Assembly: GCA_947449765.1 (NCBI GenBank)
Contig: CANFSP010000005.1
Coordinates: 62,001 to 126,000 of the forward strand
Origin: Actinomycetota bacterium
Lineage (GTDB): Bacteria > Actinomycetota > Actinomycetes > Actinomycetales > Microbacteriaceae
DNA length: 64,000 nt
Reading direction: 5' to 3'
In this document: in pieces, positions 36,755 to 48,192 of the stretch
Numbering within the stretch: the first letter of the stretch is position 1
How the letters are laid out: every line of letters starts with the position of its first letter
Translations under genes and position numbers: made by a program
The notes under the pieces: generated by a model
What the model saw: the letters and a program-made list of their open reading frames with translations, nothing else
Database searches by the model: none
Told to the model about the DNA's origin: nothing

Positions 36755-38116
36755 TTAGAGTGCCAGCTCTGCCCGCACCACGTCGGCAAGCTGGTGTGCC
36801 AGCCGGTCCGCCGTGTTTTGGTCTGCGGCCTCGACCATAACGCGCACCATCGGCTCCGTGCCCGAGGGGCGAAGCAGCACGCGACCAGTGTCACCCAGTT
36901 CGGTCTCGGCGGAGACCACCGCATCGGCGATGACCGCATTTGTCGCGAGGGCCTGGTGATTCACCCCGCGCACGTTGACGAGAATCTGCGGAAAAATCGT
37001 CATCTGCGCGGCGAGTTCTGCCAAGGTTTTTCCGGAACGAGCAATTTCGGCCGCGAGGTGCAAGCCGGTGAGGATGCCGTCACCCGTCGTGGCGTACTCC
37101 GTCATGATGACGTGACCCGACTGCTCTCCCCCGAGCGAGTGTTTTCCGGCGGCGAGTCCCTCAAGCACATAGCGATCGCCCACCGCGGTTTGTTCAACGC
37201 GAATGCCGTGCTCGGCCATCGCTTTGTGCAAACCGAGGTTACTCATCACGGTTGCCACCAGTGTGTCGTTGGCCAACTTGCCGCGTTGCTTCATCGAAAT
37301 CGCCAGGATGGCCATGATCTGGTCGCCATCGACGATGTTTCCTTCGGAATCGACGGCAAGGCACCGGTCAGCGTCACCATCGTGGGCGATACCCAGATCC
37401 GCACCGACGGCGACCACCGTCTGCTGAAGGACATCGAGGTGGGTGGAACCAACGCCGTCATTGATGTTGAGTCCGTCGGGGTCGTTGCCGATGACGGTGA
37501 CTTTGGCACCCGCATCGGTAAAGGCATCGGGCGAGACTCCTGCAGCGGCACCGTGCGCACAGTCGAGAACGATGTGAAGGCCGTCGAGGCGTGCGGGCAA
37601 GGTGCTCAACAGGTGCAACACATAGCGGTCCTCGGCATCGGCGAATCGTGTGATGCGACCAACATCGCCGCCGACCGGCAACAATTTTTCGATGCCCAAG
37701 TGCTCCTCGATGCGATCTTCGACCTCATCGGGCAGCTTGACACCGCCAACCGCGAAAAACTTGATGCCGTTGTCGGGCGCGGCGTTGTGTGAGGCGGAAA
37801 TCATCACACCAAAGTCGGCGTGGATGTCCGCCACCAAAAACGCCGCAGCCGGCGTGGGTAGCACTCCCGCGTCGAGCACATCTATGCCAGAGCTCGCCAG
37901 TCCCGCCGAAACGGCGGCGGTGAGAAACTCGCCGGAGATACGCGGGTCACGAGCAACCACACCGATGGGTCGACGCCCCTCGGCGCGACGCGCATCCGCA
38001 TACCGACCGCTGGTGAGCACCACCGCAGCAGACTGCGCGAGACCCAGGGCAAGGTCGGCCGTGAGATCACGGTTTGCCAAGCCCCGGACCCCGTCCGTGC
38101 CGAAAAGGCGAGCCAT
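36755..38116 (-). CDS. glmM: Phosphoglucosamine mutase
   Basis: The 453-residue enzyme converts glucosamine 6-phosphate to glucosamine 1-phosphate for UDP-GlcNAc. The start [11 protein letters not shown], the phosphoserine loop ISASHN (S109), the metal loop DGDADR and the C-terminal [14 protein letters not shown] are all present. The residue after SASHN is Ala where many relatives have Pro. It follows rpsI by 21 bases and is probably read from the ribosomal promoter as well. Confidence 0.97.
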   Translation of the reverse strand: MARLFGTDGVRGLANRDLTADLALGLAQSAAVVLTSGRYADARRAEGRRPIGVVARDPRISGEFLTAAVSAGLASSGIDVLDAGVLPTPAAAFLVADIHADFGVMISASHNAAPDNGIKFFAVGGVKLPDEVEDRIEEHLGIEKLLPVGGDVGRITRFADAEDRYVLHLLSTLPARLDGLHIVLDCAHGAAAGVSPDAFTDAGAKVTVIGNDPDGLNINDGVGSTHLDVLQQTVVAVGADLGIAHDGDADRCLAVDSEGNIVDGDQIMAILAISMKQRGKLANDTLVATVMSNLGLHKAMAEHGIRVEQTAVGDRYVLEGLAAGKHSLGGEQSGHVIMTEYATTGDGILTGLHLAAEIARSGKTLAELAAQMTIFPQILVNVRGVNHQALATNAVIADAVVSAETELGDTGRVLLRPSGTEPMVRVMVEAADQNTADRLAHQLADVVRAELAL

Positions 38117-38137
38117 CGCTCTAACCCCGGGTGAGGA

Positions 38138-38629
38138 TTAGCGCTTCGAGAACTGAGGAGCCTTGCGGGCCTTCTTGAGACCAGCCTTCTTGCGCTCCTT
38201 GACGCGCGCGTCGCGGCTGAGGAAGCCAGCCTTCTTGAGCGTCGGGCGGTTGTTTTCTTGGTCAATCAGGTTCAGTGCACGGGCAATCCCGAGGCGAAGT
38301 GCACCAGCCTGACCCGAAGGACCGCCACCGGTGATGGTCGCGACGACGTCGTAGGCGCCACGCAGGTCAAGAACCGTGAACGGGTCGTTGATGAGCTGCT
38401 GGTGCAACTTGTTGGGGAAGTAATCGGCAATGTCACGCTTGTTGACTGTGATTTGGCCGGAACCGGGAACCAGGCGAACACGAGCAATGGCCTGCTTGCG
38501 ACGACCTACGGCTGCACCGGGAACGTTCAGAACGGCACGAGGTGCCTTGGGTGCCACAGCGGCGGGCGATTCGGTCGAGTACTCGGTGACCTCTGCGGTC
38601 TCGTCTGCGGTCTCGTCGATGTTAGTCAC
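38138..38629 (-). CDS. rpsI: 30S ribosomal protein S9
   Basis: At 163 residues it is longer than the 130 of E. coli S9 because of a 40-residue acidic N-terminal extension. The core begins at [12 protein letters not shown], and the C-terminus ends in the invariant KAPQFSKR that reaches the P-site tRNA. It follows rplM by 30 bases, the usual pair. Confidence 0.97.
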   Translation of the reverse strand: MTNIDETADETAEVTEYSTESPAAVAPKAPRAVLNVPGAAVGRRKQAIARVRLVPGSGQITVNKRDIADYFPNKLHQQLINDPFTVLDLRGAYDVVATITGGGPSGQAGALRLGIARALNLIDQENNRPTLKKAGFLSRDARVKERKKAGLKKARKAPQFSKR

Positions 38630-38659
38630 GAAAATAATCCTTTTGTCTTGGTGTGGCTG

Positions 38660-39106
38660 CTACTGAGCGACCTGGTCGAGTACGAACGGCTTGGGCTGCT
38701 GTGCAGCGTGCGGGTGTTCCGCACCACGGTAGACCTTGAGCTTGCGCATTTGAGCGCGGCCCAGCGAGGTCTTGGGGAGCATTCCACGAACGGCCTTTTC
38801 AACGGCACGCTCGGGGTTCTTGGCGATGAGGTCGGTGTACGAGGTCGTCGTCAAACCACCCGGCTGACCCGAGTGACGGTATGCCTTCTTGTCACGCAGT
38901 TTGTTACCGGTGAGGGCAACCTTGTCAGCGTTGATGATGATGACGAAGTCACCCATGTCCATGTGGGGGGTGAATGTCGCCTTGTTCTTTCCACGCAGGA
39001 TCGAAGCGGTGTGGGTGGCGAGGCGACCGAGTACTACGTCGGTGGCGTCGATGATGACCCATTCGCGCTTTTGATCAGCGGGCTTGGGCGTGAATGTACG
39101 CGTCAC
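38660..39106 (-). CDS. rplM: 50S ribosomal protein L13
   Basis: The 148-residue L13 has the start codon GTG and the conserved [22 protein letters not shown] and RGMLPK segments. It is the first gene of the rplM-rpsI pair; its promoter should lie in the 169-base gap before it, where I see no convincing hexamers. Confidence 0.97.
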   Translation of the reverse strand: MTRTFTPKPADQKREWVIIDATDVVLGRLATHTASILRGKNKATFTPHMDMGDFVIIINADKVALTGNKLRDKKAYRHSGQPGGLTTTSYTDLIAKNPERAVEKAVRGMLPKTSLGRAQMRKLKVYRGAEHPHAAQQPKPFVLDQVAQ

Positions 39107-39275
39107 AGTAAAACTGCCTTCTTTGTCGAAATGAGTGGTTCGTGAATCCCGCTCGGTCGTGACGTTCGAATCGCGGGGATACGCACGAAGCGTTCACTCA
39201 CTCGTCGAACCCCACAGTGGAGGGCTCAGTTCGGCGGCTTCGCTTCGGATGAAGCAGTGGCACCAAGGTTCAAGA

Positions 39276-40100
39276 CTACTCCATGGCTTGGATGGCAGCC
39301 AAATCCCTTCGGGCCCTGGTCTGCTCGGCACGGGCTGCAAGCTCGTGCTCGGGCGGGTAGATGACCTCAACGAGGTTCAATCCGTGCGGTGGCATGACCG
39401 CGATGTGCGCGGTGCGTTCGCGCGCATCCCGAAGGTCAGCCAGTTTGTCGAGGTCGAACTTGTGCGAGCCGATGGCGACACACGCCCCGACCAGCGCGCG
39501 CACCATGGAGTGGCAAAAGGCGTCGGCTTGCAGATTGGCGGTGAGGTGACCCGCGTCGTCGCGAACCCAGACAAACTCCTGCAGCTCGCGAATGGTGGTC
39601 GCGCCCTCACGAGGACGACAGAACGTCGCAAAGTCACGAAGACCGAGGAGCAGTGTTGCCGCCTCGTTCATTGCATCCTCGTCCAGTGCACGCGGATGTA
39701 GGACGACAAAATTGCGCTCGAGCGGATTGAGCGCGCTCGGATCATCAACGAGTCGATACTCGTAGCGACGCGCCACTGGCGAGAAACGCGCGTCAAAACC
39801 AGGCAACGCTTCGCTCAGGCGGCGAATGCGCACATCGGGATTTCGGACAAGGATGCTCGACAGCCGCCGGTGAAACGAGGCGGCATCCCCCGGGTCATCG
39901 ACGTCGACGTGCGCGACCTGACCGGTAGCGTGTACCCCCGCGTCAGTTCGTCCGGCCACGGTGAGGCGCAGGATATCTGGCGACTGGGTAATCGTCATCA
40001 ACGCATCTTCGATGGTTCCCTGAACCGTCCGCAAGCCTGGCTGAGTTCCCCAGCCAGAGAAATTCGTGCCGTCGTAGCTGATATCGAGGCGCAGACGCAT
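39276..40100 (-). CDS. truA: tRNA pseudouridine(38-40) synthase TruA
   Basis: This 274-residue enzyme makes pseudouridine in the tRNA anticodon arm. The catalytic aspartate is D53 in AGRTDAGVHA. I chose the ATG at 40100 (MRLRLDISYDGTNFSGW), which matches the family start; twelve more codons are open upstream, but they run into the terminator hairpin of the alpha operon. Gene position after rplQ is common. Confidence 0.96.
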   Translation of the reverse strand: MRLRLDISYDGTNFSGWGTQPGLRTVQGTIEDALMTITQSPDILRLTVAGRTDAGVHATGQVAHVDVDDPGDAASFHRRLSSILVRNPDVRIRRLSEALPGFDARFSPVARRYEYRLVDDPSALNPLERNFVVLHPRALDEDAMNEAATLLLGLRDFATFCRPREGATTIRELQEFVWVRDDAGHLTANLQADAFCHSMVRALVGACVAIGSHKFDLDKLADLRDARERTAHIAVMPPHGLNLVEVIYPPEHELAARAEQTRARRDLAAIQAME

Positions 40101-40117
40101 GCTGACTATCTTAAACG

Positions 40118-40152
40118 CACGAAGCGCCCACCACACAGGTGAGCGCTTCGTG
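40118..40152 (-). terminator. Terminator hairpin after rplQ
   Basis: A 14-base-pair stem with one mismatch: CACGAAGCGC and CACC pair with GGTG and GCGCTTCGTG around a 5-base loop. CGTTTAAG follows on the minus strand. It should end most transcripts of the ribosomal superoperon before truA. Confidence 0.7.
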
Positions 40153-40166
40153 ACGAGATGAGTGGA

Positions 40167-40808
40167 CTACTCGGCGGCCTTTTCGGCGTCAGTTGCCTCT
40201 TCGGTTGCGGCTTCGTCAGCAGCAGCTTCTTCGGTTGCAGCATCGTCAGCAGCAACTTCTTCAACGGCAGCTTCTGCAACAACCTCAGCGGGTGCTGCAT
40301 CCACGACAACTTCGTCAACGGCTACTTCTTCGACAGAAGTCTCGTCTGCGACAACCTCGGTCGCAACCGGAGCCGCTGCAGGTGGAGCAGTCTGCGTAGC
40401 CTTCGGAGCTGCGGCAGCGGTAGCCTTCTTAGCCGAAGGGGTCTTCGTTACCGGCTCAAGCACGAGCTCGATCTGCGCCATGGGTGCGTTGTCACCCTTG
40501 CGGAAACCAAGCTTCGTGATGCGGGTATATCCGCCCTCACGCTCGGCAAGCAATGGTGCAATCTCCGTGAAGAGAATGTGCACTGCTTCCTTGTTGCCAA
40601 GGGCCGAGAGCACCCGACGACGCGCGTGCAAATCTCCGCGCTTGGCGAAGGTCACCATACGCTCGGCAAGCGGACGCATGCGCTTCGCTTTGGTCTCAGT
40701 GGTTTTGATGGACTTGTGCGTGAACAGCGCGGACACCAGGTTCGCGAGCAACAGACGCTCGTGTGCGGGACCGCCGCCGAGACGAGGACCTTTAGTGGGC
40801 TTAGGCAT
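40167..40808 (-). CDS. rplQ: 50S ribosomal protein L17 with long acidic C-terminal tail
   Basis: The first 120 residues are a normal L17 ([23 protein letters not shown] at the start, split here by its usual RLG motif). A further 93 residues form a low-complexity tail, first Ala/Pro/Lys and from about residue 150 almost only Ala, Glu, Asp, Val and Thr. E. coli L17 has 127 residues. The tail should be disordered and strongly negative, and its role is unknown. It is the last gene of the alpha operon, followed by a terminator. Confidence 0.95.
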   Translation of the reverse strand: MPKPTKGPRLGGGPAHERLLLANLVSALFTHKSIKTTETKAKRMRPLAERMVTFAKRGDLHARRRVLSALGNKEAVHILFTEIAPLLAEREGGYTRITKLGFRKGDNAPMAQIELVLEPVTKTPSAKKATAAAAPKATQTAPPAAAPVATEVVADETSVEEVAVDEVVVDAAPAEVVAEAAVEEVAADDAATEEAAADEAATEEATDAEKAAE

Positions 40809-40851
40809 TTTTCGTTATCTCCAGTAATAAAAATCTCAAGACGTCGACGGA

Positions 40852-41844
40852 CTAAGCCGTTTCGTCGTCCTCGTAGCCGTAGAAGTGAGCTCCATCGAAG
40901 CCAGGGATGGAATCCTTGAGTGACAGACCCATCTCGATGAGCTTGTCGCGCACCTCATCCACCGACTTCTGACCAAAGTTGCGGATGTTCATGAGCTGGT
41001 GCTCCGAAAGCGCAACGAGTTCGCTGACCGTGTTGATGCCTTCACGCTTGAGGCAGTTGTAGGAGCGAACCGAAAGGTCCATGTCCTCGATCGGAATCGA
41101 CAACTCGCTGTTGAGCACCACATCAACCGGAGCGGGTCCGATTTCCACACCTTCGGCGGCCGTGTTGAGCTCGCGAGCCAGACCGAAGAGCTCGGTCAGC
41201 GTGCGACCCGCTGAAGCCATCGCGTCACGCGGGGTGATTGCCGGCTTGGTCTCGACATCGACAACCAGACGGTCGAAGTCGGTGCGCTCACCGGCACGAG
41301 TTGCCTCGACGCGGTAGGTAACCTTGAGCACTGGCGAGTAAATCGAGTCGATCGGAATCTGACCGGCTTCGCTGAACTCGTTGCGGTTCAGAACCGAAGA
41401 GACGTATCCACGACCACGCTCAATGGTGAGCTCAAGCTCGAACTTTGCCTTGTCATTGAGTGTTGCGATGACGAGCTCCGGGTTGTGAATTTCGACACCA
41501 GCTGGTGCAGAAATGTCCGCAGCGGTCACTACGCCAGCACCTGACTTGCGCAGGTAGGCCGTGATCGGCTCGTCGTGCTCGCTCGAGACGACCAGCGTCT
41601 TGAGGTTCAAGATGATTTCGGTGACGTCTTCGGTGACACCGGGAATGGTGCTGAACTCGTGCAAAACGCCGTCGAGGCGGATGCTGGTAACCGCTGCGCC
41701 CGGAATGGACGACAGCAGGGTACGGCGAAGCGAGTTTCCGAGGGTGTATCCGAAGCCAGGCTCGAGAGGCTCGATGCTGAAGCTCGAACGAATTCCTTCT
41801 TCAATGACCTTTTCGGAGAGCGTGGGGCGTTGTGCAATGAGCAC
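40852..41844 (-). CDS. rpoA: DNA-directed RNA polymerase subunit alpha
   Basis: The 330-residue alpha subunit has the N-terminal assembly domain ([19 protein letters not shown]), an acidic linker, and the C-terminal domain that binds UP elements and activators ([14 protein letters not shown]). It lies between rpsK and rplQ, with no rpsD in front of it. Confidence 0.98.
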   Translation of the reverse strand: MLIAQRPTLSEKVIEEGIRSSFSIEPLEPGFGYTLGNSLRRTLLSSIPGAAVTSIRLDGVLHEFSTIPGVTEDVTEIILNLKTLVVSSEHDEPITAYLRKSGAGVVTAADISAPAGVEIHNPELVIATLNDKAKFELELTIERGRGYVSSVLNRNEFSEAGQIPIDSIYSPVLKVTYRVEATRAGERTDFDRLVVDVETKPAITPRDAMASAGRTLTELFGLARELNTAAEGVEIGPAPVDVVLNSELSIPIEDMDLSVRSYNCLKREGINTVSELVALSEHQLMNIRNFGQKSVDEVRDKLIEMGLSLKDSIPGFDGAHFYGYEDDETA

Positions 41845-41961
41845 TATGGGTGTCCTTTCGGCTAAGAGTCCGCTATATGACCCTTGCGTGTGTGGTGTAT
41901 TGAGTTGTGGTGAATCGAACGAGGATGCCGGTTACCCGGCAACCCTCGCACACGAATGAAA

Positions 41962-42360
41962 CTAGACGCGGCGGCGCTTGGGCGGACGGCATCCGTTGTG
42001 AGCCTGAGGCGTCACGTCAGAGATTGATCCGACTTCGAGACCTGCGGCTTGCAGCGAACGGATGGCGGTTTCGCGACCCGATCCGGGTCCCTTCACGAAA
42101 ACGTCAACCTTCTTCATGCCGTGCTCTTGAGCCTGACGCGCTGCGGACTCCGCGGCCATCTGTGCGGCATACGGGGTCGACTTACGCGAACCCTTGAATC
42201 CAACGCCACCGGACGATGCCCAGCTGATTACGGCACCGGTCGTGTCGGTGATGGACACGATGGTGTTGTTGAATGTGCTCTTGATGTGAGCCTGACCCAC
42301 AACCACGTTCTTTTTGTCTTTTTTGCGGGGCTTACGAGCCGCCGACTTAGGTGCTGCCAT
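41962..42360 (-). CDS. rpsK: 30S ribosomal protein S11
   Basis: The 132-residue S11 has a basic N-terminus, [29 protein letters not shown] and the C-terminal end [12 protein letters not shown], all conserved. It sits on the 30S platform at the mRNA exit. It is separated from rpsM by 44 bases. Confidence 0.98.
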   Translation of the reverse strand: MAAPKSAARKPRKKDKKNVVVGQAHIKSTFNNTIVSITDTTGAVISWASSGGVGFKGSRKSTPYAAQMAAESAARQAQEHGMKKVDVFVKGPGSGRETAIRSLQAAGLEVGSISDVTPQAHNGCRPPKRRRV

Positions 42361-42404
42361 TTAACTTCTCCTCAAACCTGTTCGTGTGAAGGCGTAGCCG
42401 CGGG

Positions 42405-42779
42405 CTACTTAGCCTTCTTCTTTCCGGCGACGGTACGCTTTGGTCCCTTGCGGGTACGTGCGTTGGTCTTCGTGCGCTGACCACGAACGGGCAGACCCTT
42501 GCGGTGACGCAGACCTTCGTAGCTTCCAATTTCGACCTTGCGGCGAATGTCAGCGGCAACTTCACGACGTAGGTCACCCTCGACGCGGAAGTTCGCTTCG
42601 ATGTAGTCGCGCAGTGCGACGAGCTGGTCGTCGGTGAGGTCTTTGACGCGAATGTTCTTGTCGATGCCGGTGTCGGTGAGGACTTTGACAGAGCGGGTGC
42701 GACCCACACCGTAGATGTATGTAAGAGCGATTTCCACGCGCTTTTCGCGCGGAATGTCTACTCCAGCAAGACGTGCCAT
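42405..42779 (-). CDS. rpsM: 30S ribosomal protein S13
   Basis: The 124-residue S13 has [20 protein letters not shown] at its start (split by the invariant GVDIP), the [22 protein letters not shown] segment and a basic tail. It contacts tRNA and the 50S subunit in the head of the 30S. The 211-base gap to rpmJ holds no gene I can recognise. Confidence 0.98.
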   Translation of the reverse strand: MARLAGVDIPREKRVEIALTYIYGVGRTRSVKVLTDTGIDKNIRVKDLTDDQLVALRDYIEANFRVEGDLRREVAADIRRKVEIGSYEGLRHRKGLPVRGQRTKTNARTRKGPKRTVAGKKKAK

Positions 42780-42990
42780 GGTGGCTTCTCCTGTTGTTTT
42801 GTGAGAGGTATGGTGCGCATCCGGTGCCTGGGCCTCTCGCCCAAGGTGTCAGTCGTGTGGTGGTTCAGACCGTGGTCTTCACCCTCAACGAAATCGTGGA
42901 TTCGCTCGTGTTATTCAGTTATGAGATTGTGGGGCAGAGTCAGCATTTCGACTACTCTGCGTTGGTGAAGCTCAGCTGCTTCGGTGCGGA

Positions 42991-43104
42991 CTAGCCCTGA
43001 CGCTGCTTGTGGCGCGGGTTTTCGCAGATCACCATCACGTTGCCGTGACGACGGATGACCTTGCACTTGTCGCAAATCTTTTTAACGCTGGGGTTTACCT
43101 TCAT
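42991..43104 (-). CDS. rpmJ: 50S ribosomal protein L36
   Basis: The 37-residue L36 starts [14 protein letters not shown] and ends HKQRQG. It keeps the zinc ligands: Cys at 11, 14 and 27 and His at 32, so this is the zinc-binding form. It lies between infA and rpsM, its standard place. Confidence 0.96.
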   Translation of the reverse strand: MKVNPSVKKICDKCKVIRRHGNVMVICENPRHKQRQG

Positions 43105-43227
43105 GGTGTTTCTCTTTCGCTGTCTTCGGTCCACGTGAGCCATCGCACCGGTGTAGCCGGTGCTGGCTGACCCTTGTGGTCGTTACTTCTCAGTGCCCGA
43201 GAAATAGTGCTGGCGATGAAGCCGTTC

Positions 43228-43449
43228 CTATTTGTATCGGTACACGATGCGACCGCGGGTCAGGTCGTAGGGGCTCAGCTCTACGATCACGCGGTCTTCA
43301 GGAAGAATGCGGATGTAGTGCTGGCGCATCTTGCCCGAGATGTGGGCAAGCACCTTGTGACCGTTGGTGAGTTCGACACGAAACATGGCATTAGGAAGCG
43401 CTTCGACAACCGATCCCTCGATTTCGATTACGCCGTCTTTTTTTGCCAT
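43228..43449 (-). CDS. infA: Translation initiation factor IF-1
   Basis: The 73-residue IF-1 has a single OB-fold ([37 protein letters not shown]). The ATG at 43449 is the family start; the frame is open further upstream but without similarity. A 242-base gap to map precedes it, longer than most gaps in the cluster and probably carrying its own promoter. Confidence 0.97.
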   Translation of the reverse strand: MAKKDGVIEIEGSVVEALPNAMFRVELTNGHKVLAHISGKMRQHYIRILPEDRVIVELSPYDLTRGRIVYRYK

Positions 43450-43691
43450 AGCCTCACTGTCGCTTACTCGTACTGTCGCTCGTGGTGAGTTGTCGACACG
43501 ACAAAACGTCGGTTCGTCAACCCGTGCACTGGTCGTGCGGATTTGGGATTTCGGTTGCGTTAACACGACAAAGACGTGGCAACACACACCAAAAGTCAAG
43601 TCTATGTGGTATTGGCGCTTTTCACCAATTCGGGTGAGCGTTGGGGTGGGCTCGTAGCGAGGCGGACGAGCCGCGGCGGGCTGCGATCCCG

Positions 43692-44540
43692 TTAGGGCAC
43701 GGGAACGGGAGTGACGCCAAACGCGGCAAGCCCCGCAGCACCGCCATCCGGCGCCGTGGTTACCCAAATGCCATCGGCATGAACCACAACGGTGTGTTCC
43801 CAGTGGCTCGCACTTGATCCGTCATTCGTTGCCACTGTCCAGTCGTCGCCGAGAACGTGTGTTTCGGGCGAACCAACGACAACCATCGGCTCGATTGCGA
43901 GGCACAGGCCCGGTTTGATCTCGACACCTTTTTGTGCCACCCGGTAGTTGAAAACTGCGGGGTCTTCGTGCATCGACGTTCCTATACCGTGACCCACGTA
44001 CTCCGTGAGGATACCGAAGCGGTGCCGAATCTTGTCGCCTTCGTTTTCGATGAAGCCCTCAATGGCGGCACCGACTTGGTTCAGATGCTTGGCGGTCATG
44101 AGGGAGGCAATCCCGGCCCACAACGACCCCTCGGTGATGCGGCTCAACTGTTCGCGCTCGGCGACCAATTCGGGGCGAGACGGGTCGGGAAGCACCACGG
44201 TGATTGCCGAATCTCCGTTGTACTCATTGAGGATGGCGCCACAGTCAATCGACACAATGTCGCCCGGCGCGAGAACCCGCGAGCCAGGGATGCCGTGCAC
44301 CACTTCGTCATTGACCGACGCACAAATGGTGTGTCGGTAACCCGGGACCAGCTTGAAGTTCGAGGCTCCACCGGCAGCGATGATGGCCCGCTCAGCCGCG
44401 AGGTCAATCTGCTCGGTCGTATTTCCCGCAACAATGAGCGTACGGGCGGCTTCGAGTCCGGCGAAAGTCGCGAGCCCGGGAGCCACCATCCGACGCAACT
44501 GCTGTGGCGTTTTGTAGATGCCAGAACGAAACAAACCCAT
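43692..44540 (-). CDS. map: Type I methionine aminopeptidase
   Basis: This 282-residue metalloprotease removes the first Met from nascent proteins. The metal site residues are visible in [28 protein letters not shown] and EPMV. It lies between adk and infA as in many Gram-positive spc operons. Confidence 0.96.
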   Translation of the reverse strand: MGLFRSGIYKTPQQLRRMVAPGLATFAGLEAARTLIVAGNTTEQIDLAAERAIIAAGGASNFKLVPGYRHTICASVNDEVVHGIPGSRVLAPGDIVSIDCGAILNEYNGDSAITVVLPDPSRPELVAEREQLSRITEGSLWAGIASLMTAKHLNQVGAAIEGFIENEGDKIRHRFGILTEYVGHGIGTSMHEDPAVFNYRVAQKGVEIKPGLCLAIEPMVVVGSPETHVLGDDWTVATNDGSSASHWEHTVVVHADGIWVTTAPDGGAAGLAAFGVTPVPVP

Positions 44541-44551
44541 GTTGCGCTCAG

Positions 44552-45133
44552 TTAGGCGGTGATGCCGCGTGACGCGAGCGACTCACGGATGCGCTCGGTT
44601 ACGACCGAAACCTCACCAAGACCATCGACGCTCAAGACGAGGTCGCGCTTCTGGTACACGTCGATGAGCGGCGCCGTTTGTTCGGCGTACAAGTGCATAC
44701 GATGACGAATCACGTCTTCCGTGTCGTCGGTGCGACCCTGTTCGCGGGCACGCTTGAGTAGACGGGAAACAACTTCTTCGGTGTCAGCCACGATCTGAAC
44801 CACGGCGTCGAGCGCCGTGCCATCCTCGGCAAGCACGCGATCGAGCTCGTTGACCTGGTCGAGTGTGCGGGGATACCCGTCGAGCAGGAACCCACCAGCG
44901 GCATCGGCCTCGCGCAACCGGTCGGCCACAATGGCGTTCGTCAGATCATCGGGAACGAACTCACCGGCATCCATAATGGCTTTTACCTTGAGACCGAGCT
45001 CGGTCTGGTTAGCGACGTTGGCTCGAAAAATATCTCCGGTCGAAATCGCCGGGATTCCGAAGGTCTCTGCCAGGATCGTTGCCTGCGTGCCCTTGCCCGC
45101 CCCGGGAGGACCGATGAGCAACAGCCGGGTCAT
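44552..45133 (-). CDS. adk: Adenylate kinase
   Basis: This 193-residue adenylate kinase has a Walker A motif GPPGAGKGT at residues 8-16 and LLDGYPRT. The lid is the short form without the four zinc-binding residues, as in many actinobacteria, which explains the length below the 214 of E. coli. It overlaps secY by four bases. Confidence 0.97.
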   Translation of the reverse strand: MTRLLLIGPPGAGKGTQATILAETFGIPAISTGDIFRANVANQTELGLKVKAIMDAGEFVPDDLTNAIVADRLREADAAGGFLLDGYPRTLDQVNELDRVLAEDGTALDAVVQIVADTEEVVSRLLKRAREQGRTDDTEDVIRHRMHLYAEQTAPLIDVYQKRDLVLSVDGLGEVSVVTERIRESLASRGITA

Positions 45134-46452
45134 CGCAATAGACCTTCGTAGTGACGCTGCTGAAGCTGAGCATCGATCTGCTTGACGGTCTCGAGTCCAA
45201 CACCGATGACAATCAGAATCGACGTTCCACCGAAGGGGAACTGACTGTTCGCACCGACGAGCCCCAGCGCAATCAGCGGGATGAGGGCGACGAGTCCGAG
45301 GTAGAGCGAACCCGGCAGGGTGATCCGGGTGAGCACGTAGTCGAGATACTCCGCGGTGGGTCGACCGGCACGGATACCCGGGATGAAGCCACCGTAGTTC
45401 TTCATGTTCTCGGCAACCTCTTCAGGGTTGAAGGTGATGGCCACATAGAAGTAGGTGAAGCCCACGATGAGCAGGAAGAAAAACGCCATGTAGATTGGGT
45501 GGTCACCGCGAGTCAGGTAATTCTGAATCCAGGTCACCCAGGCTGCCGGAGCTTGACCGGCGGGTGGCTGGTTGAACTGCGCGATCAGCGCAGGCAAGTA
45601 GAGCAAGGACGACGCGAAGATAACCGGGACCACACCAGCCATGTTGACCTTGATGGGGATGTAGGTGTTGTTGCCACCGTATGTTCGGCGCCCCACTATT
45701 CGTTTCGCGTATTGCACGGGGATGCGCCGCTGAGACTGCTCAACGAACACGATGAGAGCCATGATGATCAGACCCACCGCGAGAACGATGAAGAAGGTGT
45801 TTGGTCCCTTGGCTGACCAGATCGAACCCATGGAGTTCGGGAAGGCGGCGGCAATCGAGGTAAAGATCAGCAGGGACATGCCGTTTCCGATACCGCGCTC
45901 GGTGATGAGCTCCGCCATCCACATGATGAGACCCGTACCTGCGGTCATGGTGATGACCATGAGCATGATGGCGTACCACGCGTCATTGGTGAGCAGCTGC
46001 GAACACTCGGGGGCGTTCGAGCCGCTGAAGAGTGCGCCGGATCGAGCAACCGTGATGAGCGTGGTCGACTGAAGGATACCGAGAGCAATGGTGAGGTAAC
46101 GCGTGTACTGGGTCAGCTTGGTTTGACCAGCCTGACCCTCTTTGTGCAGCGCCTCAAAGTGGGGAATAACCACGCGGAGCAACTGGATGATGATCGACGC
46201 CGTAATGTACGGCATGATTCCCAGCGCGAAAATGGAGAGCTGAAGTAGAGCTCCACCGCTGAAGAGGTTGACGAGTTCGTAAAGGCCGGAGGCGTTTTGG
46301 TTGGCAGCCAGACAGGTTTGCACGTTCTGGAAGTCAACGAACGGACCCGGGATGAATGATCCCAAACGGTACAGGGCGATGATGAATAGCGTGAAGCCAA
46401 TCTTGCGGCGAAGATCGGGGGTGCGGACGATGCGTCCGATTGCGCTGAACAA
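45130..46452 (-). CDS. secY: Protein translocase subunit SecY
   Basis: The 440-residue SecY has ten membrane helices, the plug and pore-ring region near [19 protein letters not shown] (split at the conserved [10 protein letters not shown]) and the cytoplasmic loop with IVGRRTYGG. It is the channel of the Sec pathway and follows rplO. Confidence 0.98.
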   Translation of the reverse strand: MFSAIGRIVRTPDLRRKIGFTLFIIALYRLGSFIPGPFVDFQNVQTCLAANQNASGLYELVNLFSGGALLQLSIFALGIMPYITASIIIQLLRVVIPHFEALHKEGQAGQTKLTQYTRYLTIALGILQSTTLITVARSGALFSGSNAPECSQLLTNDAWYAIMLMVITMTAGTGLIMWMAELITERGIGNGMSLLIFTSIAAAFPNSMGSIWSAKGPNTFFIVLAVGLIIMALIVFVEQSQRRIPVQYAKRIVGRRTYGGNNTYIPIKVNMAGVVPVIFASSLLYLPALIAQFNQPPAGQAPAAWVTWIQNYLTRGDHPIYMAFFFLLIVGFTYFYVAITFNPEEVAENMKNYGGFIPGIRAGRPTAEYLDYVLTRITLPGSLYLGLVALIPLIALGLVGANSQFPFGGTSILIVIGVGLETVKQIDAQLQQRHYEGLLR

Positions 46453-46556
46453 AGTCTGAGTCTCCTGTTTACCGTGATGTAAAGTCGCTGGCTCGCTTAT
46501 TCAGAGAGCCAGCGACTCTCACATCGTTGGGAATGTCGGTAGTAACCGCTAATCGG

Positions 46557-47312
46557 CTACTTAATCGAACCGCCAGCTGCCACGATCTTCTGCTCAGCCG
46601 AGCTGGAGACCTTGTCAACGGACACGTTCAGCTTAACGGCAATGTCACCGTTTCCGAGAACCTTGACCTTCTCGTTCTTGCGAACAGCTCCCTTGGCAAC
46701 CAAGTCACTGATGGTGACGTCGCCACCGCTCGGGTAGAGCTCCGCAAGCTTCTCGAGGTTGACAACCTGGTACTCGACCCGGAACGGGTTCTTGAATCCA
46801 CGAAGCTTCGGTGAACGCATGTGCAGAGGCATTTGACCACCCTCGAAACCGGCCTTGACCTGGTAACGAGCCTTGGTTCCCTTGGTTCCACGACCTGCGG
46901 TCTTACCCTTTGAACCTTCACCACGACCGACACGCGTGCGTGCCTTCTTGGATCCGGCTGCCGGGCGCAGGTGGTGCACCTTGAGGAGCTGGACCTTGTC
47001 GCCGGCTTCGGCAGCCTTAGCCTTGGGTGCAGCTTTTACCGTGGCCTTGGGTGCGTCTGCCGCAGCGGTTGCCTTTTCTGCAGCTGGTTTCTCAGCAGCA
47101 GCGGCTTTGGGAGCGGCAGCCTTGGGCGCAGCGGCCTTCTCAGCCGTAGCTTTGGGAGCAGCAGCCTTGGGCGCAGCAGCCTTCTCAGCAGCGGGCTTTG
47201 CCGTTGCGGGCTTCGCTGTTGCCGGCTTTGCCGCAGCAGCCTTAGGCGCAGCAGCTTTAGGGGCAGCAGCCTTTGCTGCCGGCTTCTTGTCGGCGTCGTT
47301 GTTCTCAGCCAT
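46557..47312 (-). CDS. rplO: 50S ribosomal protein L15 with long basic N-terminal extension
   Basis: The normal L15 core starts near residue 106 ([22 protein letters not shown]). Before it come about 105 residues of Ala/Lys/Pro repeats of the type [11 protein letters not shown], much like histone H1 tails. The ATG shares its A with the rpmD stop, and no internal start with a clear binding site is seen, so the extension is probably translated. E. coli L15 has 144 residues. The tail is positive and likely disordered; its role is unknown. Confidence 0.93.
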   Translation of the reverse strand: MAENNDADKKPAAKAAAPKAAAPKAAAAKPATAKPATAKPAAEKAAAPKAAAPKATAEKAAAPKAAAPKAAAAEKPAAEKATAAADAPKATVKAAPKAKAAEAGDKVQLLKVHHLRPAAGSKKARTRVGRGEGSKGKTAGRGTKGTKARYQVKAGFEGGQMPLHMRSPKLRGFKNPFRVEYQVVNLEKLAELYPSGGDVTISDLVAKGAVRKNEKVKVLGNGDIAVKLNVSVDKVSSSAEQKIVAAGGSIK

Positions 47313-47497
47313 TAGTCGATCTCCTCAACTTTTACGAGGTGCGCCACGGCGCGAACATACCCACGGGTAACGGGGCTGTCCTCTTTGACGACGATGTCGC
47401 CAATGCGCTTGAGGCCCAGGCTACGAAGTGTGTCGCGCTGGTTCTGCTTCTCGCTAATTACGGACTTTATCTGGGTGACTTTGAGGCGAGCAGCCAT
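47312..47497 (-). CDS. rpmD: 50S ribosomal protein L30
   Basis: The 61-residue L30 has [10 protein letters not shown], the [18 protein letters not shown] motif and a normal length. It overlaps rplO by one base (TAATG) and rpsE by one base. Confidence 0.97.
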   Translation of the reverse strand: MAARLKVTQIKSVISEKQNQRDTLRSLGLKRIGDIVVKEDSPVTRGYVRAVAHLVKVEEID

Positions 47498-48192
47498 TAC
47501 GCACCTGCCTTTGCATCGGCTTCAGCCCGCACGAGGCGTGCTGGAGCAACCTGATCAAAGTCCAGACCACGACGAGCAGCTACTGCACGCGGCTCTTCGA
47601 GCTGCTTGAGTGCGGCGACCGTGGCGTGAACGATGTTGATGGTGTTGGACGAACCGAGCGACTTGCTCAATACGTCGTGGATACCGGCACACTCGAGGAC
47701 GGCGCGAACCGGACCACCTGCGATAACTCCGGTACCGGCAGCTGCCGGACGAAGCAAAACCACACCAGCGGCTGCTTCTCCCTGGACAGGGTGAGGAATG
47801 GTCGCACCAACGCGGGGTACGCGGAAGAAGTTCTTCTTAGCGTCTTCGACACCCTTTGAGATGGCGAGCGGAACTTCTTTAGCCTTGCCGTAGCCGACAC
47901 CGACGTTACCGTTGCCGTCACCGACCACAACGAGTGCGGTGAAGCTGAAGCGGCGACCACCCTTGACGACCTTTGAAACGCGGTTGATGGTTACGACGCG
48001 CTCGAGGAACTGACTCTTGTCAGCATCCCGGTCGCGCGAACCACGGTCGCGATTGGGGTTACGCTCACGGCTGCCGCGGCGTGCCTCACGGGGCTCGTTC
48101 GCAGCATCGGTGGCTGTCGAAACCTCAACGGTCTCGGTGGCCTGTTCGGCGACTTCTGCAGACACTTCGGTCTCCTTAATTTCTTCGCTCAC
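47497..48192 (-). CDS. rpsE: 30S ribosomal protein S5
   Basis: The 231-residue S5 has an extra N-terminal region of about 57 residues, acidic first and then Arg-rich ([19 protein letters not shown]). The core starts at [20 protein letters not shown], with its conserved GGRRFSF. The decoding-centre loop is present. E. coli S5 has 167 residues. It overlaps rplR by four bases. Confidence 0.96.
   Translation of the reverse strand: MSEEIKETEVSAEVAEQATETVEVSTATDAANEPREARRGSRERNPNRDRGSRDRDADKSQFLERVVTINRVSKVVKGGRRFSFTALVVVGDGNGNVGVGYGKAKEVPLAISKGVEDAKKNFFRVPRVGATIPHPVQGEAAAGVVLLRPAAAGTGVIAGGPVRAVLECAGIHDVLSKSLGSSNTINIVHATVAALKQLEEPRAVAARRGLDFDQVAPARLVRAEADAKAGA

Noticed and set aside
39166-39174. 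GTTCGAATC as in the T-loop of a tRNA, between rplM and truA
   Set aside because: The flanks cannot form the T stem and no acceptor, D or anticodon stem is present.
42780-42990. Possible small gene or leader in the gap between rpmJ and rpsM
   Set aside because: No frame has family features, and the GAGAGG/CCTCTC stem there is only six pairs with a long loop.
43450-43767. Longer start for infA
   Set aside because: IF-1 is about 72 residues and highly conserved at MAKKDG; the upstream residues show no similarity.
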